Positions 43,901 to 54,568 are shown, counted from the stretch's first letter. The stretch: 64,000 nt of DNA from Cyanobacterium stanieri LEGE 03274 (GCF_015207825.1 NZ_JADEWC010000003.1:98724-162723), one strand, 5' to 3'. Notes: generated by a model not told the origin, from the sequence alone. Numbers and translations: made by a program.

Positions 43901-44568
43901 GGGCTTATCTCTGTTTTTTGACTGTTAGCATCATAATATCTAACTTTTCGCAAAATTAATGTGTTATAACTTACTTTTTTAAGTTTTATTGATTTCTAGT
44001 TTTTTAGGGAAAATTAGCTAAAAACCCCACAAAACAAATACTTTTAGATAAATTAGTGATAATTTGCTTTACACATTCTTTATATAATTCTCTTTACTTT
44101 AAAGAATCTTTACTAAATATTCTGTAATATTTTTTGATGTCTGTCAATGATTAATAGATTGAATTTGAGCAATGATATTAATATCTAAAATAACTCATAT
44201 TTGGCGTATTACAATCATAAATATATTAGCTAAGAATGATCTATAAAAATAATATTAATATAACCAATCTGGAATATTTTATGATCAGATAAAAAGAATA
44301 AAAAAATATGAATCAGAATTAATAAAAAGTATTTTAACCAAGGTTAAATTGAATTAACAAAGAGTCTTAAGGGGCGATCGCCCTTAGAAAAATGGCGTTA
44401 GTGAATTAAGGTATGATTTTTAGTTTAGTTTGGCAATGGACAATAGTAATAATAGTTTTAATACTATACATTTACTGTAATTCAATAATGTTTCATCCTC
44501 AAAATCAGCAATGCCAGAAAAATATTTAAAATAAAAAAAGAAGATACCATGAACTTAAATCCAAAAAT
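43901..44568. other. AT-rich gap, no gene seen
   Basis: 668 bases, AT-rich, without a credible ORF longer than about 25 codons. It contains an extended HIP1 palindrome (44368-44386, AAGGGGCGATCGCCCTT), a heptamer-like AATGGACAATAG at about 44437 and a 7-codon frame at 44549-44572 that overlaps the next gene's start. Confidence 0.45.
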
Positions 44569-45072
44569 ATGATTAAATCCATCACCCCAAAAACCATCTT
44601 ACAATCAATATTAATAATTATCCTATCCATATGGATAATAATGCCCTTACCAGCCATTGCCACCGTGACACAAATAGAAGAAGCCCCCGGACAAATGGTT
44701 TATCAATCAAGGCAAAAATTTCAAGACTTAACAGGTAACTATTGGAGTGCGATCGCCTTTAAACGTACAACCCCCGAAAACATAACCACCATATCCTTAA
44801 GAATAATTGCCTTCCCCGACATCGCAAACTTAGATCATAACCAACCCCTAACCCTAACCACATCCCTAGGAAAAACCCTCAAAGCCGAAAACATTACCAA
44901 CAACATTTCCCAAAAAACACCACCCGCAAACGTCAGCGAATACAACTTAAAACCCATCCTTCCCCAACTCAGAGCAGAAATTCCCCTACAATTAACCATC
45001 TCAACCACCAACGGCGACACCATAAACCTATCCATACCCCCAGCCGTAATCCGTGAATGGCAAAGCCTTTAA
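44569..45072 (+). CDS. DUF3122 family exported protein
   Basis: 167 residues. A signal peptide is visible at the N-terminus (ILQSILIIILSIWIIMPLPA, cleavage after AIA). The mature part starts TVTQIEEAPGQMVYQSRQKF and is beta-rich, as in DUF3122 proteins restricted mainly to cyanobacteria; function unknown, probably periplasmic or lumenal. The start ATG overlaps the TGA of a seven-codon leader frame (44549-44572, MNLNPKI) as ATGA, which suggests coupling. A GGTGGGC hairpin follows the stop. Confidence 0.8.
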   Translation: MIKSITPKTILQSILIIILSIWIIMPLPAIATVTQIEEAPGQMVYQSRQKFQDLTGNYWSAIAFKRTTPENITTISLRIIAFPDIANLDHNQPLTLTTSLGKTLKAENITNNISQKTPPANVSEYNLKPILPQLRAEIPLQLTISTTNGDTINLSIPPAVIREWQSL

Positions 45073-45086
45073 ACCAAAATAAACAA

Positions 45087-45103
45087 GGTGGGCAACACCC
45101 ACC
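45087..45103. repeat. GGTGGGC hairpin after the DUF3122 gene
   Basis: GGTGGGCAACACCCACC, member of the same hairpin group as those after htpG and sat (loop and inner pair differ). Confidence 0.55.
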
Positions 45104-45126
45104 AAAGAATAAATTACTTTAACTCG

Positions 45127-45237
45127 ACAAAAATAGAGTTCGAGATAAAATTTATATTTGTTAAAAGACTAAACAAACTATTATCGCCCCTACCTCTCAT
45201 CACCCCAATAGCTGCAAACTAACTATACCGACAACTA
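45127..45237 (+). repeat. Degenerate MITE-like copy B3
   Basis: GAGTTCGAGATAAAATTTATAT at the left and CTGCAAAC...TATACCGACAA at the right follow the B family in order, but the middle has diverged. It abuts the stop of the antiporter gene. Confidence 0.45.
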
Positions 45238-46815
45238 TTATTCCCCCCTTTGCTTCGCAATAATTTCCTGAACCATAGGAGACAAATTCTCATTTAACTC
45301 CCCACTCAAAATCAAATCCGCATAAGTATCAGCCTCCACAGAAATCAAATTATCCCTCAACTTCTGCATCGATACATTTTTAAACTCAGGATTGAGATTT
45401 TGTAAATCAATAATTTTATCCTGAATAGAATTTAACTGTCCCTGAATCAAATTTTTTTCATAATTATAAAAATCAGGTTCAATCTCAGGCATAGTATGAA
45501 TAGGAATACGATTCATATAATCCAAAACCTTATTAAGAGCCGTTCTTCTGGCCAATAACTCAGTATATTCCTGCTTAATATTCTGATCCCCCACTAAATT
45601 AAGTTTTTGTAAAAAAGTTTTCGTCGTTAAACCCTGCACCAAAAGAGTAAATAAAACCACCCCAAAAACAGTCCCAATTACCTCCTGCCGATCCGCTAAA
45701 ACCACAGGCACACTCAGGGCTAAAGCCACCGAAACCGAACCACGTAAACCACCCCACCACAAAATAAGTTGTTCTTGCCAACTAACCTTTTCCTTCGTCA
45801 CCAAATTACTAACAGCACACAACAAAAATACTGCCACAAGACGACTTAAAATCAAAGAAATAATCGCCGCTAAAATTAACTTCCAACTACTCAATAAAAC
45901 AGGAAAATCAATCTGATCTCCTATCAACAAAAAAACAATAGAATTAACAAAAAACGCCAAAAACTCCCAAAACTCAGACACACTTAACCTAGTACGAGGA
46001 TTCATGCCAATTCTTGAGCCAAAATTACCCAAAATTAAACCCACCGTAACCACTCCAATAACCCCAGAACCGCCCAAATTTTCCGTGATTAAATAAGCCC
46101 CATAGGCAGAAACCAGAGTTAAAGACTGCTCCACCAAAGGTAAATCAAATCTTTGAGTTAAATAAGAAATACCAAAACCCAACACAAAACCCACAGCTAT
46201 TCCTACCCCCACAAAAGTCCCAAATTGGACAATCGATTGAGTAATCGAAATACTTTCATTACCAAGGGGAATACCCACCAACAAAACAAAGGCAACTACC
46301 GCCACCCCATCATTAAATAAACTCTCCCCCTCCATAATCGTCGTCAACTTTTTCCCCGTGCCTAACTCCCGAAACAAAGCAATAACAGAAACAGGATCAC
46401 TAGCGGATAAACTAGCACCAACTAATAACGCCGTACCAAGGGAAATCGTAGTAAAATAGCTAAGAGCAAAAGAAACACTAGCAACAGAAATAATTACCCC
46501 CACCACCGCTAGGAGAATTATGGGAGTGAGATTGTTTTTTAAATCTTTCCAGCGGATATTCCAGGCCGCCTCAAATAACAATGGAGGCAAAAATATTTCT
46601 AAAATTAACTCAGGAGAAAGGTTGACTAATCGAATATCTACCAAAGCCAAACCAAGTCCCACAATTACCAATAGTAGGGTATAAGGAATTTGTTTAAACC
46701 AGACAAAAACCCTTGAAATAGTGGCCACAGCCAAAGAAACAGAAAGCACAATCAGAAATTGAGCCAGATTTGCTTCGATGGATATTTCTGCAAAGGTCAG
46801 TAATTCTAAATTCAT
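45238..46815 (-). CDS. CPA1-family Na+/H+ antiporter
   Basis: 525 residues: about 12 membrane segments (residues 1-410) and a cytosolic tail (about 411-525). Core motifs: LEIFLPPLLFEAAWNIRW, SASDPVSVIALFRELGTGKK and MEGESLFNDGVAVVAF, with the ion-binding Asp of the NDG motif, and SWQEQLILWWGGLRGSVSVALALSVP. The pattern fits NhaP/NhaS-type CPA1 antiporters of cyanobacteria that exchange Na+ (or K+) for H+ in salt and pH homeostasis. A role in salt tolerance agrees with ggpS being in the same region of the genome. Ion specificity cannot be read from the sequence. Confidence 0.88.
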   Translation of the reverse strand: MNLELLTFAEISIEANLAQFLIVLSVSLAVATISRVFVWFKQIPYTLLLVIVGLGLALVDIRLVNLSPELILEIFLPPLLFEAAWNIRWKDLKNNLTPIILLAVVGVIISVASVSFALSYFTTISLGTALLVGASLSASDPVSVIALFRELGTGKKLTTIMEGESLFNDGVAVVAFVLLVGIPLGNESISITQSIVQFGTFVGVGIAVGFVLGFGISYLTQRFDLPLVEQSLTLVSAYGAYLITENLGGSGVIGVVTVGLILGNFGSRIGMNPRTRLSVSEFWEFLAFFVNSIVFLLIGDQIDFPVLLSSWKLILAAIISLILSRLVAVFLLCAVSNLVTKEKVSWQEQLILWWGGLRGSVSVALALSVPVVLADRQEVIGTVFGVVLFTLLVQGLTTKTFLQKLNLVGDQNIKQEYTELLARRTALNKVLDYMNRIPIHTMPEIEPDFYNYEKNLIQGQLNSIQDKIIDLQNLNPEFKNVSMQKLRDNLISVEADTYADLILSGELNENLSPMVQEIIAKQRGE

Positions 46816-46867
46816 AAGATATATTAACTTTTATCCATTTCATCATACTGACAAATTTTAATTTTAT

Positions 46868-47656
46868 ATGACAAAAACTTTGATTCAAATTACCGATACC
46901 CATTTATTAGATTCACCAGAAGAATTTTTACGGGGGGAAAATCCTTGGTATAACTTAAAGGCTATTTTAGATAAAGTAAAAAAATTACAGCCCGATGGAT
47001 TATTATTAACAGGGGATTTAACGGATAAGGGTAGTAAGGTTGCCTATGAATATTTACTCAAGGCAATGAATGAGTTTAATTGCCCTATCTACTGGTTATA
47101 TGGTAATCATGACGATGGTAATCTATTGACAAAAATGTTATCGCCCATAAACTGTTTAGGTTGCCAAAGCATTGATTTAGGATTTTGGCGATTACTGTTG
47201 CTCGATTCTGTGTTGGTGGGAGCAAAATTTGGTGGGGGTTACATTAAACAAACTCAATTGGATTGGCTAAAGGAAGAATTAATAAAGTATCGAGATAAAC
47301 CAACCATGATCGCACTCCATCATCATCCTGTTACCACTGGTATCGATTGGGTTGACCAAATTGGGGTTGAAAATGGAGATGATTTGATCCATTTATTACA
47401 GTTATTTTCCCAAGTACGTTTGGTACTGTTCGGACATATTCACCATGCTCTACATTATCATCATGTCAATGGAGTGGGTAAAGGAATAGACTTTTGGGGA
47501 TGCCCTTCTACTTTTTCTCAGGTAAGCCCTGCTCAACCTACCCATGATTCCCATTTACCCGGTTTTCGTGTGATTAATTTATTTGAAAATGGTGACTATA
47601 GCACTGAGGTGCAAAGGTTAAATTTCTCCCATTCTCTTGAGCAGATGAGCAAGTAA
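46868..47656 (+). CDS. cpdA: CpdA-like cyclic nucleotide phosphodiesterase
   Basis: 262 residues with all five calcineurin-like metallophosphatase blocks: QITDTHLL, GLLLTGDLTDKG, YGNHDD, ALHHHPV and LFGHIHHA. This set and length fit CpdA (3',5'-cAMP phosphodiesterase), which would lower cAMP levels in the cytosol; cAMP controls motility in Synechocystis-type cells. Substrate is inferred. Its last 39 bp overlap the end of the MrpF-like gene on the opposite strand. The start region (CATACTGACAAATT) resembles the right end of the MITE-like family. Confidence 0.85.
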   Translation: MTKTLIQITDTHLLDSPEEFLRGENPWYNLKAILDKVKKLQPDGLLLTGDLTDKGSKVAYEYLLKAMNEFNCPIYWLYGNHDDGNLLTKMLSPINCLGCQSIDLGFWRLLLLDSVLVGAKFGGGYIKQTQLDWLKEELIKYRDKPTMIALHHHPVTTGIDWVDQIGVENGDDLIHLLQLFSQVRLVLFGHIHHALHYHHVNGVGKGIDFWGCPSTFSQVSPAQPTHDSHLPGFRVINLFENGDYSTEVQRLNFSHSLEQMSK

Positions 47657-47869
47657 CATTAATCCGGCGTTACCAACGGTGAGAATGATCACACCAACAA
47701 CCCCCATCATCCAATCGTCCCGAAAGACGGCAATCACAAGAATGAGAAGGGCTGTTTTTGTGGAAACACTGGCCACGGCCAACATTTTTTGCCACACATT
47801 GTCGTCATGCCATGATTGATACATGGGAATTATCAAGGCGGCAATCATCGATAAAATAATAATATTCAT
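47618..47869 (-). CDS. MrpF-like small membrane protein
   Basis: 83 residues with three hydrophobic segments: IIILSMIAALIIPMY, MLAVASVSTKTALLILVIAVF and MGVVGVIILTVGNAGLMLLA. Size and layout match MnhF/MrpF subunits of multisubunit Na+/H+ antiporters, although the usual DRV(L/V)ALD motif is replaced by NVWQKMLAVASVS. It follows a hybrid histidine kinase by 7 bp on the same strand, without other mrp genes. It overlaps the 3' end of cpdA by 39 bp (convergent). Family assignment is tentative. Confidence 0.55.
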   Translation of the reverse strand: MNIIILSMIAALIIPMYQSWHDDNVWQKMLAVASVSTKTALLILVIAVFRDDWMMGVVGVIILTVGNAGLMLLAHLLKRMGEI

Positions 47870-47876
47870 GGGGTTT

Positions 47877-50561
47877 TTATAATATCAAACTATTGGCAAA
47901 TCTTTGTAGTGCCTTGTGTATGTCGTCGGAACGAATGGGCTTACTAACAAAATCATTCATTCCTACATTAAAACATTTTTCTTGGTCTTCTGCTAGGGCA
48001 GAGGCTGTCATGGCAACTATCCATGGTTGTTTAATTTTATTACCGAGGGTTCTAATTTTGGTGGTGGCGTTGAGGCCGTCTAGGTTGGGCATTTGTAAAT
48101 CCATAAACACTATGTCATATCGGTTGGTTTTTACCGCTTCTAGGGCTTGTAAACCGTCATAGACAATGTCTAATTGATTACCTGTGTAACCTAGTTTTTG
48201 GAACATTAAACGGGCTACTTTGTAGTTAACGGGGGTGTCTTCTACTAAAAGTATTTTGATGGGGAGGGAGGATATTTTGAGGTTGGGTTGGGATGATGTT
48301 TTATTTTGATTCATCAGGTTTGATGATGTGACTTCTTCGGAGGAGAGGGCAAGAAGTTTGACGGTGAGATAAAAGGTTGAGCCTATGTCTGGCTGTGTCT
48401 GAAAGGTGATTTTCCCTCCCATTAAATGGGCTAGTTTTTGACTGATGACTAATCCTAATCCTGTTCCTCCATATTTACGGGTGTTGGTGTTGTCTATTTG
48501 AGAAAAGGGTTTAAAAAGTTGATCACATCTATCAACCGGAATACCAATGCCTGTATCTTTGACGGCAAATTGGATGACGTGAAACCCATCGGGGCAAAGA
48601 CGGGCTTCTGTGGTGATTTGGACTTCTCCTTGGGGAGTAAATTTGATGCCGTTACTGACTAGATTGAGGATAATTTGTTTGATTCTATTGGCATCACCCA
48701 TAAAGTGGGTGGGGATTAGTTCGTTTTTGAGGTAAGTAAGTTTGATTTGTTTATGGAGGGCGTTACCTCTCATTAGTTTTAATACTTCTTTGATACATTC
48801 ATGGAGGTTGAAGGGGTTGTTTTCTAGTTCTATTTTATCGGCTTCTATTTTGGCTAGGTCTAAAATATCGTTAATAATGGTTAGTAGTAGGCTACCGCTT
48901 TGATTAATGGTGTTGACGTAGTCTTTTTGTACGGCGTTAAGGGGGGTATGGGTTAATAAGTCGGCCATGCCCATGATGCCATTCATGGGGGTTCTAATTT
49001 CGTGGCTCATGGTGGCTAGGAAGGTGCTTTTGGCTCGGTTGGCGCTTTCTGCTTCTTTTTTGGCTTCTTCTAGGGCTTTGTTTTTTAGTTCTAGTTGTTC
49101 TTTTTGTTCTTTTTCTTGTTGTAGTAGTTTAGCCTGTGCGATCGCAATGCCGAACTGAGAGGCAACGTTTTCAATTAATTCTATTTCTGATTTACTCCAA
49201 CATCTGTACTCTTTACAGGTATGCAAACAAATAATTCCATTGGCTTGTCCTAAATAAGATGTACGCACTGCCATCATGGACTTAAGATTAACTTCGATAC
49301 ATAAATATCGCATATCTTCTAGGAGGGGATCTTTAAAAACATCGTTGGTGACAACGGCTTTATCTTTTTCTAGTATTTTTTCTAGGTGAATGTTACGAAC
49401 GTTTTCAGGGTTAATATTGGCATCTGCCATGGATGAGATTCCTTCGCTCAGATATTCTCCTAGGGGGGTAATGGGGGGATTTTTATTACTATCGTAGGTG
49501 AATAGGTGACAACGATCTAGTTTCATTGCCTCACCGATGGTTTGGGAGGCTCGTTGAAATAATTCTTCGTAGTCAATGGTTTGACGAATGGATTGAACAA
49601 TGGTTTTTAATAAAACTTCTTGTTGAAATTTTTCTTCTAATAATTTTTGAGATTGTTGACGCTCAATTTCATAACCTATCCATTGAGCCATCAGTTTTAA
49701 GATTTGTTGGGAGTTATCGGTTATTCTGTGGTTTGTTTGTTCGTCAAAGGAGAAAAAACACAATGTACCGTAGGTTTTACCACATACTTCTATTCTTGAA
49801 CCGATGTAGCTTTGTATATTCCAAAAGGTATGTCCTGGATGATTTTTATAGGATGAATTGGCTAATGATTCTATGACTAAAGGTTCTTGATGTTGTAAGC
49901 AGATAAAGCACAATGATTGCTCTTGATTCATGTATGGGGGCAGTTGCACTATGTCTCCGTTTCTTTTTTCTCCTTGAAATTTGATAATTTTGATGGATTG
50001 TTCTTCTCCTTGAGTTAGTACCCCCATTTCAAGGTTGAAGAATTTTCTGCCTAGGTTGAAGATTCCTTCTAGTTTTTGTTCAAAGGTGAGGTTAGATGAT
50101 GCGGTAACTTTATATAGTGCCCTCATGGCACATTCTTGGGCTTTGAGTGTGCCTTGATTTTTTCTATTTTCGGTAATGTCTCGACAGATACCGATTAAGA
50201 TACCTTCTTCTATTAGGGATAGGGACATTTGTTTCCAAATTTTATGGCCGTTTTTGTGATAAGAAATTTCTTCCCCTCGCCAATATTTTTTTTCTCGACA
50301 AACAGAGAGGATTTCTTGTTCTATTCTTTGGGCATCTTCTGGGGGGTAAAAGTCTTGCCATTTTTTTCCTAATAATTCTTTTTCTTGGTAACCTGAAATT
50401 TCTATATATGCTTGGTTAACGTAAATGTAGCGATCGTCTTTGAATAAGACTACCCCGTCAATGATGTTGTCTAAAATTAATTTTTGGTATTCAGATAATA
50501 TCTGATTTTTTTGCGTATTTTCTCTTAAGTATAATTCGGTAAGTGTGCGGGGGTCTATCAT
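47877..50561 (-). CDS. Hybrid histidine kinase, PAS-GAF-GAF-HK-receiver
   Basis: 894 residues: PAS domain (about 25-135; [20 protein letters not shown]), GAF-like domain (about 145-300), second GAF (about 320-475; [25 protein letters not shown]), a coiled linker, the kinase core with [15 protein letters not shown] (phosphorylated His near residue 521) and the ATPase boxes [19 protein letters not shown] and [13 protein letters not shown], and a C-terminal receiver (about 768-890; [27 protein letters not shown] with the Asp). No membrane segment, so a cytosolic sensor. The second GAF holds a Cys-His (LHTCKEYRC) but no clear bilin-lyase signature, so chromophore binding is only possible. Signal unknown. 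Confidence 0.9.
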   Translation of the reverse strand: MIDPRTLTELYLRENTQKNQILSEYQKLILDNIIDGVVLFKDDRYIYVNQAYIEISGYQEKELLGKKWQDFYPPEDAQRIEQEILSVCREKKYWRGEEISYHKNGHKIWKQMSLSLIEEGILIGICRDITENRKNQGTLKAQECAMRALYKVTASSNLTFEQKLEGIFNLGRKFFNLEMGVLTQGEEQSIKIIKFQGEKRNGDIVQLPPYMNQEQSLCFICLQHQEPLVIESLANSSYKNHPGHTFWNIQSYIGSRIEVCGKTYGTLCFFSFDEQTNHRITDNSQQILKLMAQWIGYEIERQQSQKLLEEKFQQEVLLKTIVQSIRQTIDYEELFQRASQTIGEAMKLDRCHLFTYDSNKNPPITPLGEYLSEGISSMADANINPENVRNIHLEKILEKDKAVVTNDVFKDPLLEDMRYLCIEVNLKSMMAVRTSYLGQANGIICLHTCKEYRCWSKSEIELIENVASQFGIAIAQAKLLQQEKEQKEQLELKNKALEEAKKEAESANRAKSTFLATMSHEIRTPMNGIMGMADLLTHTPLNAVQKDYVNTINQSGSLLLTIINDILDLAKIEADKIELENNPFNLHECIKEVLKLMRGNALHKQIKLTYLKNELIPTHFMGDANRIKQIILNLVSNGIKFTPQGEVQITTEARLCPDGFHVIQFAVKDTGIGIPVDRCDQLFKPFSQIDNTNTRKYGGTGLGLVISQKLAHLMGGKITFQTQPDIGSTFYLTVKLLALSSEEVTSSNLMNQNKTSSQPNLKISSLPIKILLVEDTPVNYKVARLMFQKLGYTGNQLDIVYDGLQALEAVKTNRYDIVFMDLQMPNLDGLNATTKIRTLGNKIKQPWIVAMTASALAEDQEKCFNVGMNDFVSKPIRSDDIHKALQRFANSLIL

Positions 50562-50885
50562 CGTATTAAGGAATTATAGGAGAGGCATAAAGATATATTT
50601 CATACTATCTTATTTTTTACTGTTGCGTTAATTTTTTGCCTAAGGGCGATCGCCTTTAAGGGTTAATTTTAAGATTGTAATTTTATGATCATGAACATAA
50701 ATAAAATAAAACCTCAAAACTATAAATTCAGGGAAATCAATATCTAATGCAAAATTCAGCTGATCAACTGATTTTATTTATCTTCACTAAAAATAAACTA
50801 ATAACTAACTAATTAACTATTAAGTAATAAACAAGTTTGATTTTTTTGAAACGATAGAATTATCTCTATATCTCATCTAACATAA
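50562..50885. other. Divergent promoter region of kinase and hydrolase genes
   Basis: 324 AT-rich bases between divergent genes. Apart from an extended HIP1 (TAAGGGCGATCGCCTTTA near 50641) nothing specific is seen. Confidence 0.4.
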
Positions 50886-51953
50886 ATGAACAAAAAAAAC
50901 CATTACTATCAACCGCCTTTTTATCTTAAAAACGGACTCATTCAAACCGTTTATATAGCTAAAGTTATGGAAAAAAAATGGCAAAAATATCTTAACCTTA
51001 ACCCTATTCCCTATCAGGAAAAAATATACCATGGTATGAATAATACCCCCCTCTATGCTATCGGTGCGATTCCCCCTCATGCTAAAGGCACAATTATCGC
51101 CACTTACGGTATTACAGGAAGCCTAGAAAATCAATGGTATTTAGAAGTATTGGCAAGAAAAGCATATTATCTTGGTTATGCTATCATTTTATTTGATTGG
51201 AGAGCTCACGGAAAAACAGCACAACTATCCCCCGTGCTTACCTCAGACGGTATTTTTGAAGGACAAGACTTTTTAAGTATTGCTTCCCATGCTAAACAAG
51301 AAGGATTTCCCAGTAAATTTTGGTTTACAGGATATTCTTTAGGGGGAAAACTAGCACTATGGGCAATATCCTATGGTTCAAAAATTACCAAAATCAATAA
51401 TCAATCTACTTTAACAGCCAACGATATTGGTGGTTGTGGGGTAATTTGCCCTAGTCTTGATGCTGATAAATCCCTAAGCTATTTGGAAAATCATCCTATT
51501 AAAAAGTATTTGGATAAGGTTATTACCAAAGGATTACGAGAATTAACAATCTCGCTCCACAAATATCATCCTCAGGATATTAGTTTAAAAAATTTAGCCC
51601 TAGTTGACAGTATTCGTAAGTTTGATCAATATTTTGTTATCTCGGCTCTCGGTTTTGAAAATGTTAGAGATTATTATTATGCTAGTAGCCCATTTCGTAT
51701 TCTCTCCACGATTAACAAACCTACCCTAATTATTTACGCAAAAGATGATCCCATGTTTTGCCCTACTATTATTCCTGATTTACAAAAAGAAGTAGCTTAT
51801 AATTCTCATCTAAATTTAATGTTAACTGCCCATGGTGGTCATGTGGGCTATGTCAACTCTAAGCAAGGACAAAAAATTAATGGAGATAACGATATTTGGT
51901 GGGCATGGAATCGTTTTCTTAATTGGGTTATCAAAGAAGATGTTGATAATTAA
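50886..51953 (+). CDS. Alpha/beta-hydrolase fold protein
   Basis: 355 residues. The fold is indicated by TIIATYGITGSLENQWYLEV (first strand and oxyanion region), IILFDWRAHGKTAQLSP, the nucleophile elbow WFTGYSLGGKLALWAISYGS (Ser in GYSLGG, near residue 155), LIIYAKDDPMFCPTIIP with the acid, and TAHGGHVGYVN with the catalytic His. It resembles the YheT/ABHD1-type esterases (UPF0017). Cytosolic esterase or thioesterase; substrate unknown. It is monocistronic. Downstream lies an inverted, partial MITE-like copy (about 51990-52110). Confidence 0.85.
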   Translation: MNKKNHYYQPPFYLKNGLIQTVYIAKVMEKKWQKYLNLNPIPYQEKIYHGMNNTPLYAIGAIPPHAKGTIIATYGITGSLENQWYLEVLARKAYYLGYAIILFDWRAHGKTAQLSPVLTSDGIFEGQDFLSIASHAKQEGFPSKFWFTGYSLGGKLALWAISYGSKITKINNQSTLTANDIGGCGVICPSLDADKSLSYLENHPIKKYLDKVITKGLRELTISLHKYHPQDISLKNLALVDSIRKFDQYFVISALGFENVRDYYYASSPFRILSTINKPTLIIYAKDDPMFCPTIIPDLQKEVAYNSHLNLMLTAHGGHVGYVNSKQGQKINGDNDIWWAWNRFLNWVIKEDVDN

Positions 51954-51989
51954 TCAAAACTGGATTCGATGAGGACTGGAGGCGATGGG

Positions 51990-52110
51990 GCGTTGAGGTG
52001 ACGGGGAGTCGGGGTGATAATAGTTTGATCATTTATCATCAATTGTTCATGGTTAATTGTCAATTGTTTATGCCTTTAAAAATGATAAATTTTAACCTGA
52101 TAATTGTCTA
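51990..52110 (-). repeat. Partial inverted MITE-like copy B4
   Basis: Reads TTAATTGTCAATTGTTTATGCC then TTTTAAAAATGATAAATTTTAACCTGA: the reverse complement of the left half of the B family, including the TTGACAA heptamers. Confidence 0.55.
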
Positions 52111-52192
52111 TGGTTAAGCGTTCATTCCATGGTAAGATGTAGTCTGGTTCTAGTTAACGTTGTATGGCTAAAATCATGATAAATATAAGCAA

Positions 52193-52660
52193 GTGCGATC
52201 GCCCCTAGTGACTACCTCAGAAACTTCCACCAACACAGAAAATCTGGAAACCCTCGATCATCAGGGAGAAAAAGAACCAGAAAAAATAGACGACTCCATG
52301 ACCGAATATTATCAACTAAAATATAATATTCTCATCACCACCATCGTCATTGGGCTATCTTGCTTTGCTCTTGTGTGGGTATTTTACTCCCTATCCACAG
52401 GATTAAACTATCTCCTAGGAGCTTGTGTAGGCTTAGTGTATATTAACCTGTTAGCCAGGGAAGTCGAAAAGGTAGGCAACAGCAAACGAAGCATCGGCTC
52501 AACCCGTCTAGCACTCTTCGCAGGACTAATGATCATCGCCACCCAACGACAACAACTAGAAGTGATACCTATTTTTTTAGGTTTCATGACATATAAAGCC
52601 TCTATTCTGCTCACAGTTTTGCCCAGTAGTTTACTAAGTGGCAAAAATAAATCAGAGTAA
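52193..52660 (+). CDS. ATP synthase accessory protein (Atp1/AtpI-like)
   Basis: 155 residues if translation starts at GTG 52193, which is part of a HIP1 site (GTGCGATCGC); a second GTG at 52208 is possible. An acidic head (about 1-40) precedes four hydrophobic segments (NILITTIVIGLSCFALVWVF, GLNYLLGACVGLVYINLLA, LALFAGLMIIATQR, PIFLGFMTYKASILLTVLP). It is the first gene of the cyanobacterial ATP synthase operon (atp1), thought to help c-ring assembly or Mg2+ supply; not a structural subunit. 58 bp to the a-subunit gene. Confidence 0.85.
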   Translation: MRSPLVTTSETSTNTENLETLDHQGEKEPEKIDDSMTEYYQLKYNILITTIVIGLSCFALVWVFYSLSTGLNYLLGACVGLVYINLLAREVEKVGNSKRSIGSTRLALFAGLMIIATQRQQLEVIPIFLGFMTYKASILLTVLPSSLLSGKNKSE

Positions 52661-52718
52661 AGGGTTAATTTTATGGTAAATTGTCTGAGATTCCTACAAT
52701 CAGGGAAAATCTTGCTTA

Positions 52719-53468
52719 ATGGAACTAACAAATATAATCAATCTAAATAATCGCTTATTAGCGGCCATTGAAGTGGGAGAACACTTTTACTGGGAAATCG
52801 GTAAATATAAAGTCCATGGACAAGTATTCATCGTATCCTGGTTCGTCATCGGTGTTCTACTCATCGCCTCCATCGCCGCTACCAGAAACATTCAAAGAAT
52901 ACCAAGCGGATTCCAAAACTTTATGGAATACGTCCTCGATTTTTTACGCAATCTCACCAAAGATCAAATTGGCGAAAAAGAATATCGTCCATGGGTTCCC
53001 TTCATCGGTACTCTATTTTTATTCATTTTCGTATCCAACTGGTCCGGTGCTTTGATTCCTTGGAAACTAATCGAAATTCCCGAAGGAGAATTGTCAGCGC
53101 CCACCGTGGACATTAACACCACCGTAGCCTTTGCCCTTTTAACCTCCCTCGCATACTTCTATGCAGGGATTAGCAAAAAAGGCTTAGGTTATTTCGCTGA
53201 CTATGCCCAACCTTCCCCCATCATGGTACCCTTTAGGGCGATCGAAGACTTCACCCGTCCTTTATCCCTCAGTTTCCGTCTATTCGGGAACATCCTAGCG
53301 GATGAATTAGCCGTAGGTGTATTAGTCTTACTCGTACCCTTGATTGTACCCTTACCCTTGATGGTATTAGGATTATTCACCAGCGCCATCCAAGCACTGA
53401 TTTTCGCCACCCTAGCAGGTTCCTACATCGGAGAAGCCCTAGAAGCCCACGGCGAAGAACATGACTAA
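52719..53468 (+). CDS. atpB: ATP synthase subunit a
   Basis: 249 residues (called atpI in cyanobacterial usage). Membrane helices include [35 protein letters not shown] and the conserved [20 protein letters not shown] with the essential Arg near residue 189. It forms the proton half-channels of Fo next to the c ring in the thylakoid and plasma membranes. It is followed by the c-subunit gene after 195 bp, a long gap for this operon that may hold processing or translational control signals. Confidence 0.97.
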   Translation: MELTNIINLNNRLLAAIEVGEHFYWEIGKYKVHGQVFIVSWFVIGVLLIASIAATRNIQRIPSGFQNFMEYVLDFLRNLTKDQIGEKEYRPWVPFIGTLFLFIFVSNWSGALIPWKLIEIPEGELSAPTVDINTTVAFALLTSLAYFYAGISKKGLGYFADYAQPSPIMVPFRAIEDFTRPLSLSFRLFGNILADELAVGVLVLLVPLIVPLPLMVLGLFTSAIQALIFATLAGSYIGEALEAHGEEHD

Positions 53469-53645
53469 CGAGTTTAGGAAAATAAACCGCCCAACTCACT
53501 AGCATAAAAAACCAAAATATAGTTAAATACATTTTGGGCTTAAATAAATTGCCATTGTGTGATTAACTAACATAGGGAACAGATTTTAAAAAATCCATTC
53601 CCCCACACGAAAAACTAAAAATTCTTGTTGTACTAATTTAATTAA

Positions 53646-53903
<258 letters not shown>

Positions 53904-54088
53904 GTAATTTAGATTACTCTAAATTTAAAAAATAAGGTAAAGGAAAAAATAGGTTTTAGGTTTTAGGTATCTCTCAGTGTGAGCGAATGCCTAAACACCT
54001 AAGAACCAAAAAATATCAATTGCAGTAATACTTTTAAGGATAATTGCATATTGACAAAAAGAACCAGTAAATTCTGCCCCAAAGTCAA

Positions 54089-54568
54089 ATGATGATGACA
54101 CAATGGATTTTATTTGCGGCGGAAACCGCAGAAGGGGGTTTATTTGATATTGACGCTACCCTGCCCCTCATGGCAGTTCAGTTTTTACTATTAGCGGTAA
54201 TATTAAATGCCCTATTTTATAAACCTTTAGGAAAAGCAATTGACGAAAGAGCAGGATATGTTCAAGGTCAATTAAATAGTGCAAAAGAGCAAAAACAAAA
54301 ATCCTTAGCCCTTGTTCAACAATATGAACAAGAATTAAAGGAAGTCCGTAAACAATCCCAAGAAATTATTGCGGAGGCTCAAACTGAAGCTCAAAAGATC
54401 GTTTCTGAACAAAGCCAACAAGCCCAGCAAGAAGTAATTGCCGAGCGTCAAAAGGCATCAGAGCAAATTGAAATGGAAAGAAAAGAAGCCATGTCAGCTT
54501 TAGAGCAAGAAGTTCAAGCCCTTACCCAGCAAATTTTAGAGAAAGTTTTAGGCAAAGAATTTGCTTAA
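54089..54568 (+). CDS. atpF2: ATP synthase subunit b'
   Basis: 159 residues (cyanobacterial atpG, b'). One membrane helix (about 25-45, [20 protein letters not shown]) and a long, charged coiled coil (about 55-155; [20 protein letters not shown]). Together with b it forms the heterodimeric peripheral stalk typical of photosynthetic ATP synthases. The frame can start one codon later, at the second Met of MMMTQ. It lies 99 bp ahead of the b gene. Confidence 0.95.
   Translation: MMMTQWILFAAETAEGGLFDIDATLPLMAVQFLLLAVILNALFYKPLGKAIDERAGYVQGQLNSAKEQKQKSLALVQQYEQELKEVRKQSQEIIAEAQTEAQKIVSEQSQQAQQEVIAERQKASEQIEMERKEAMSALEQEVQALTQQILEKVLGKEFA

Noticed and set aside
44368..44386. AAGGGGCGATCGCCCTT palindrome as an operator
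   Set aside because: It is an extended HIP1 site, which is abundant throughout the window, including inside genes.
49139..49212. Phytochrome/cyanobacteriochrome GAF in the hybrid kinase
   Set aside because: The [11 protein letters not shown] segment is typical of ordinary GAF domains; the Cys is not in a clear bilin-binding Cys-His context.
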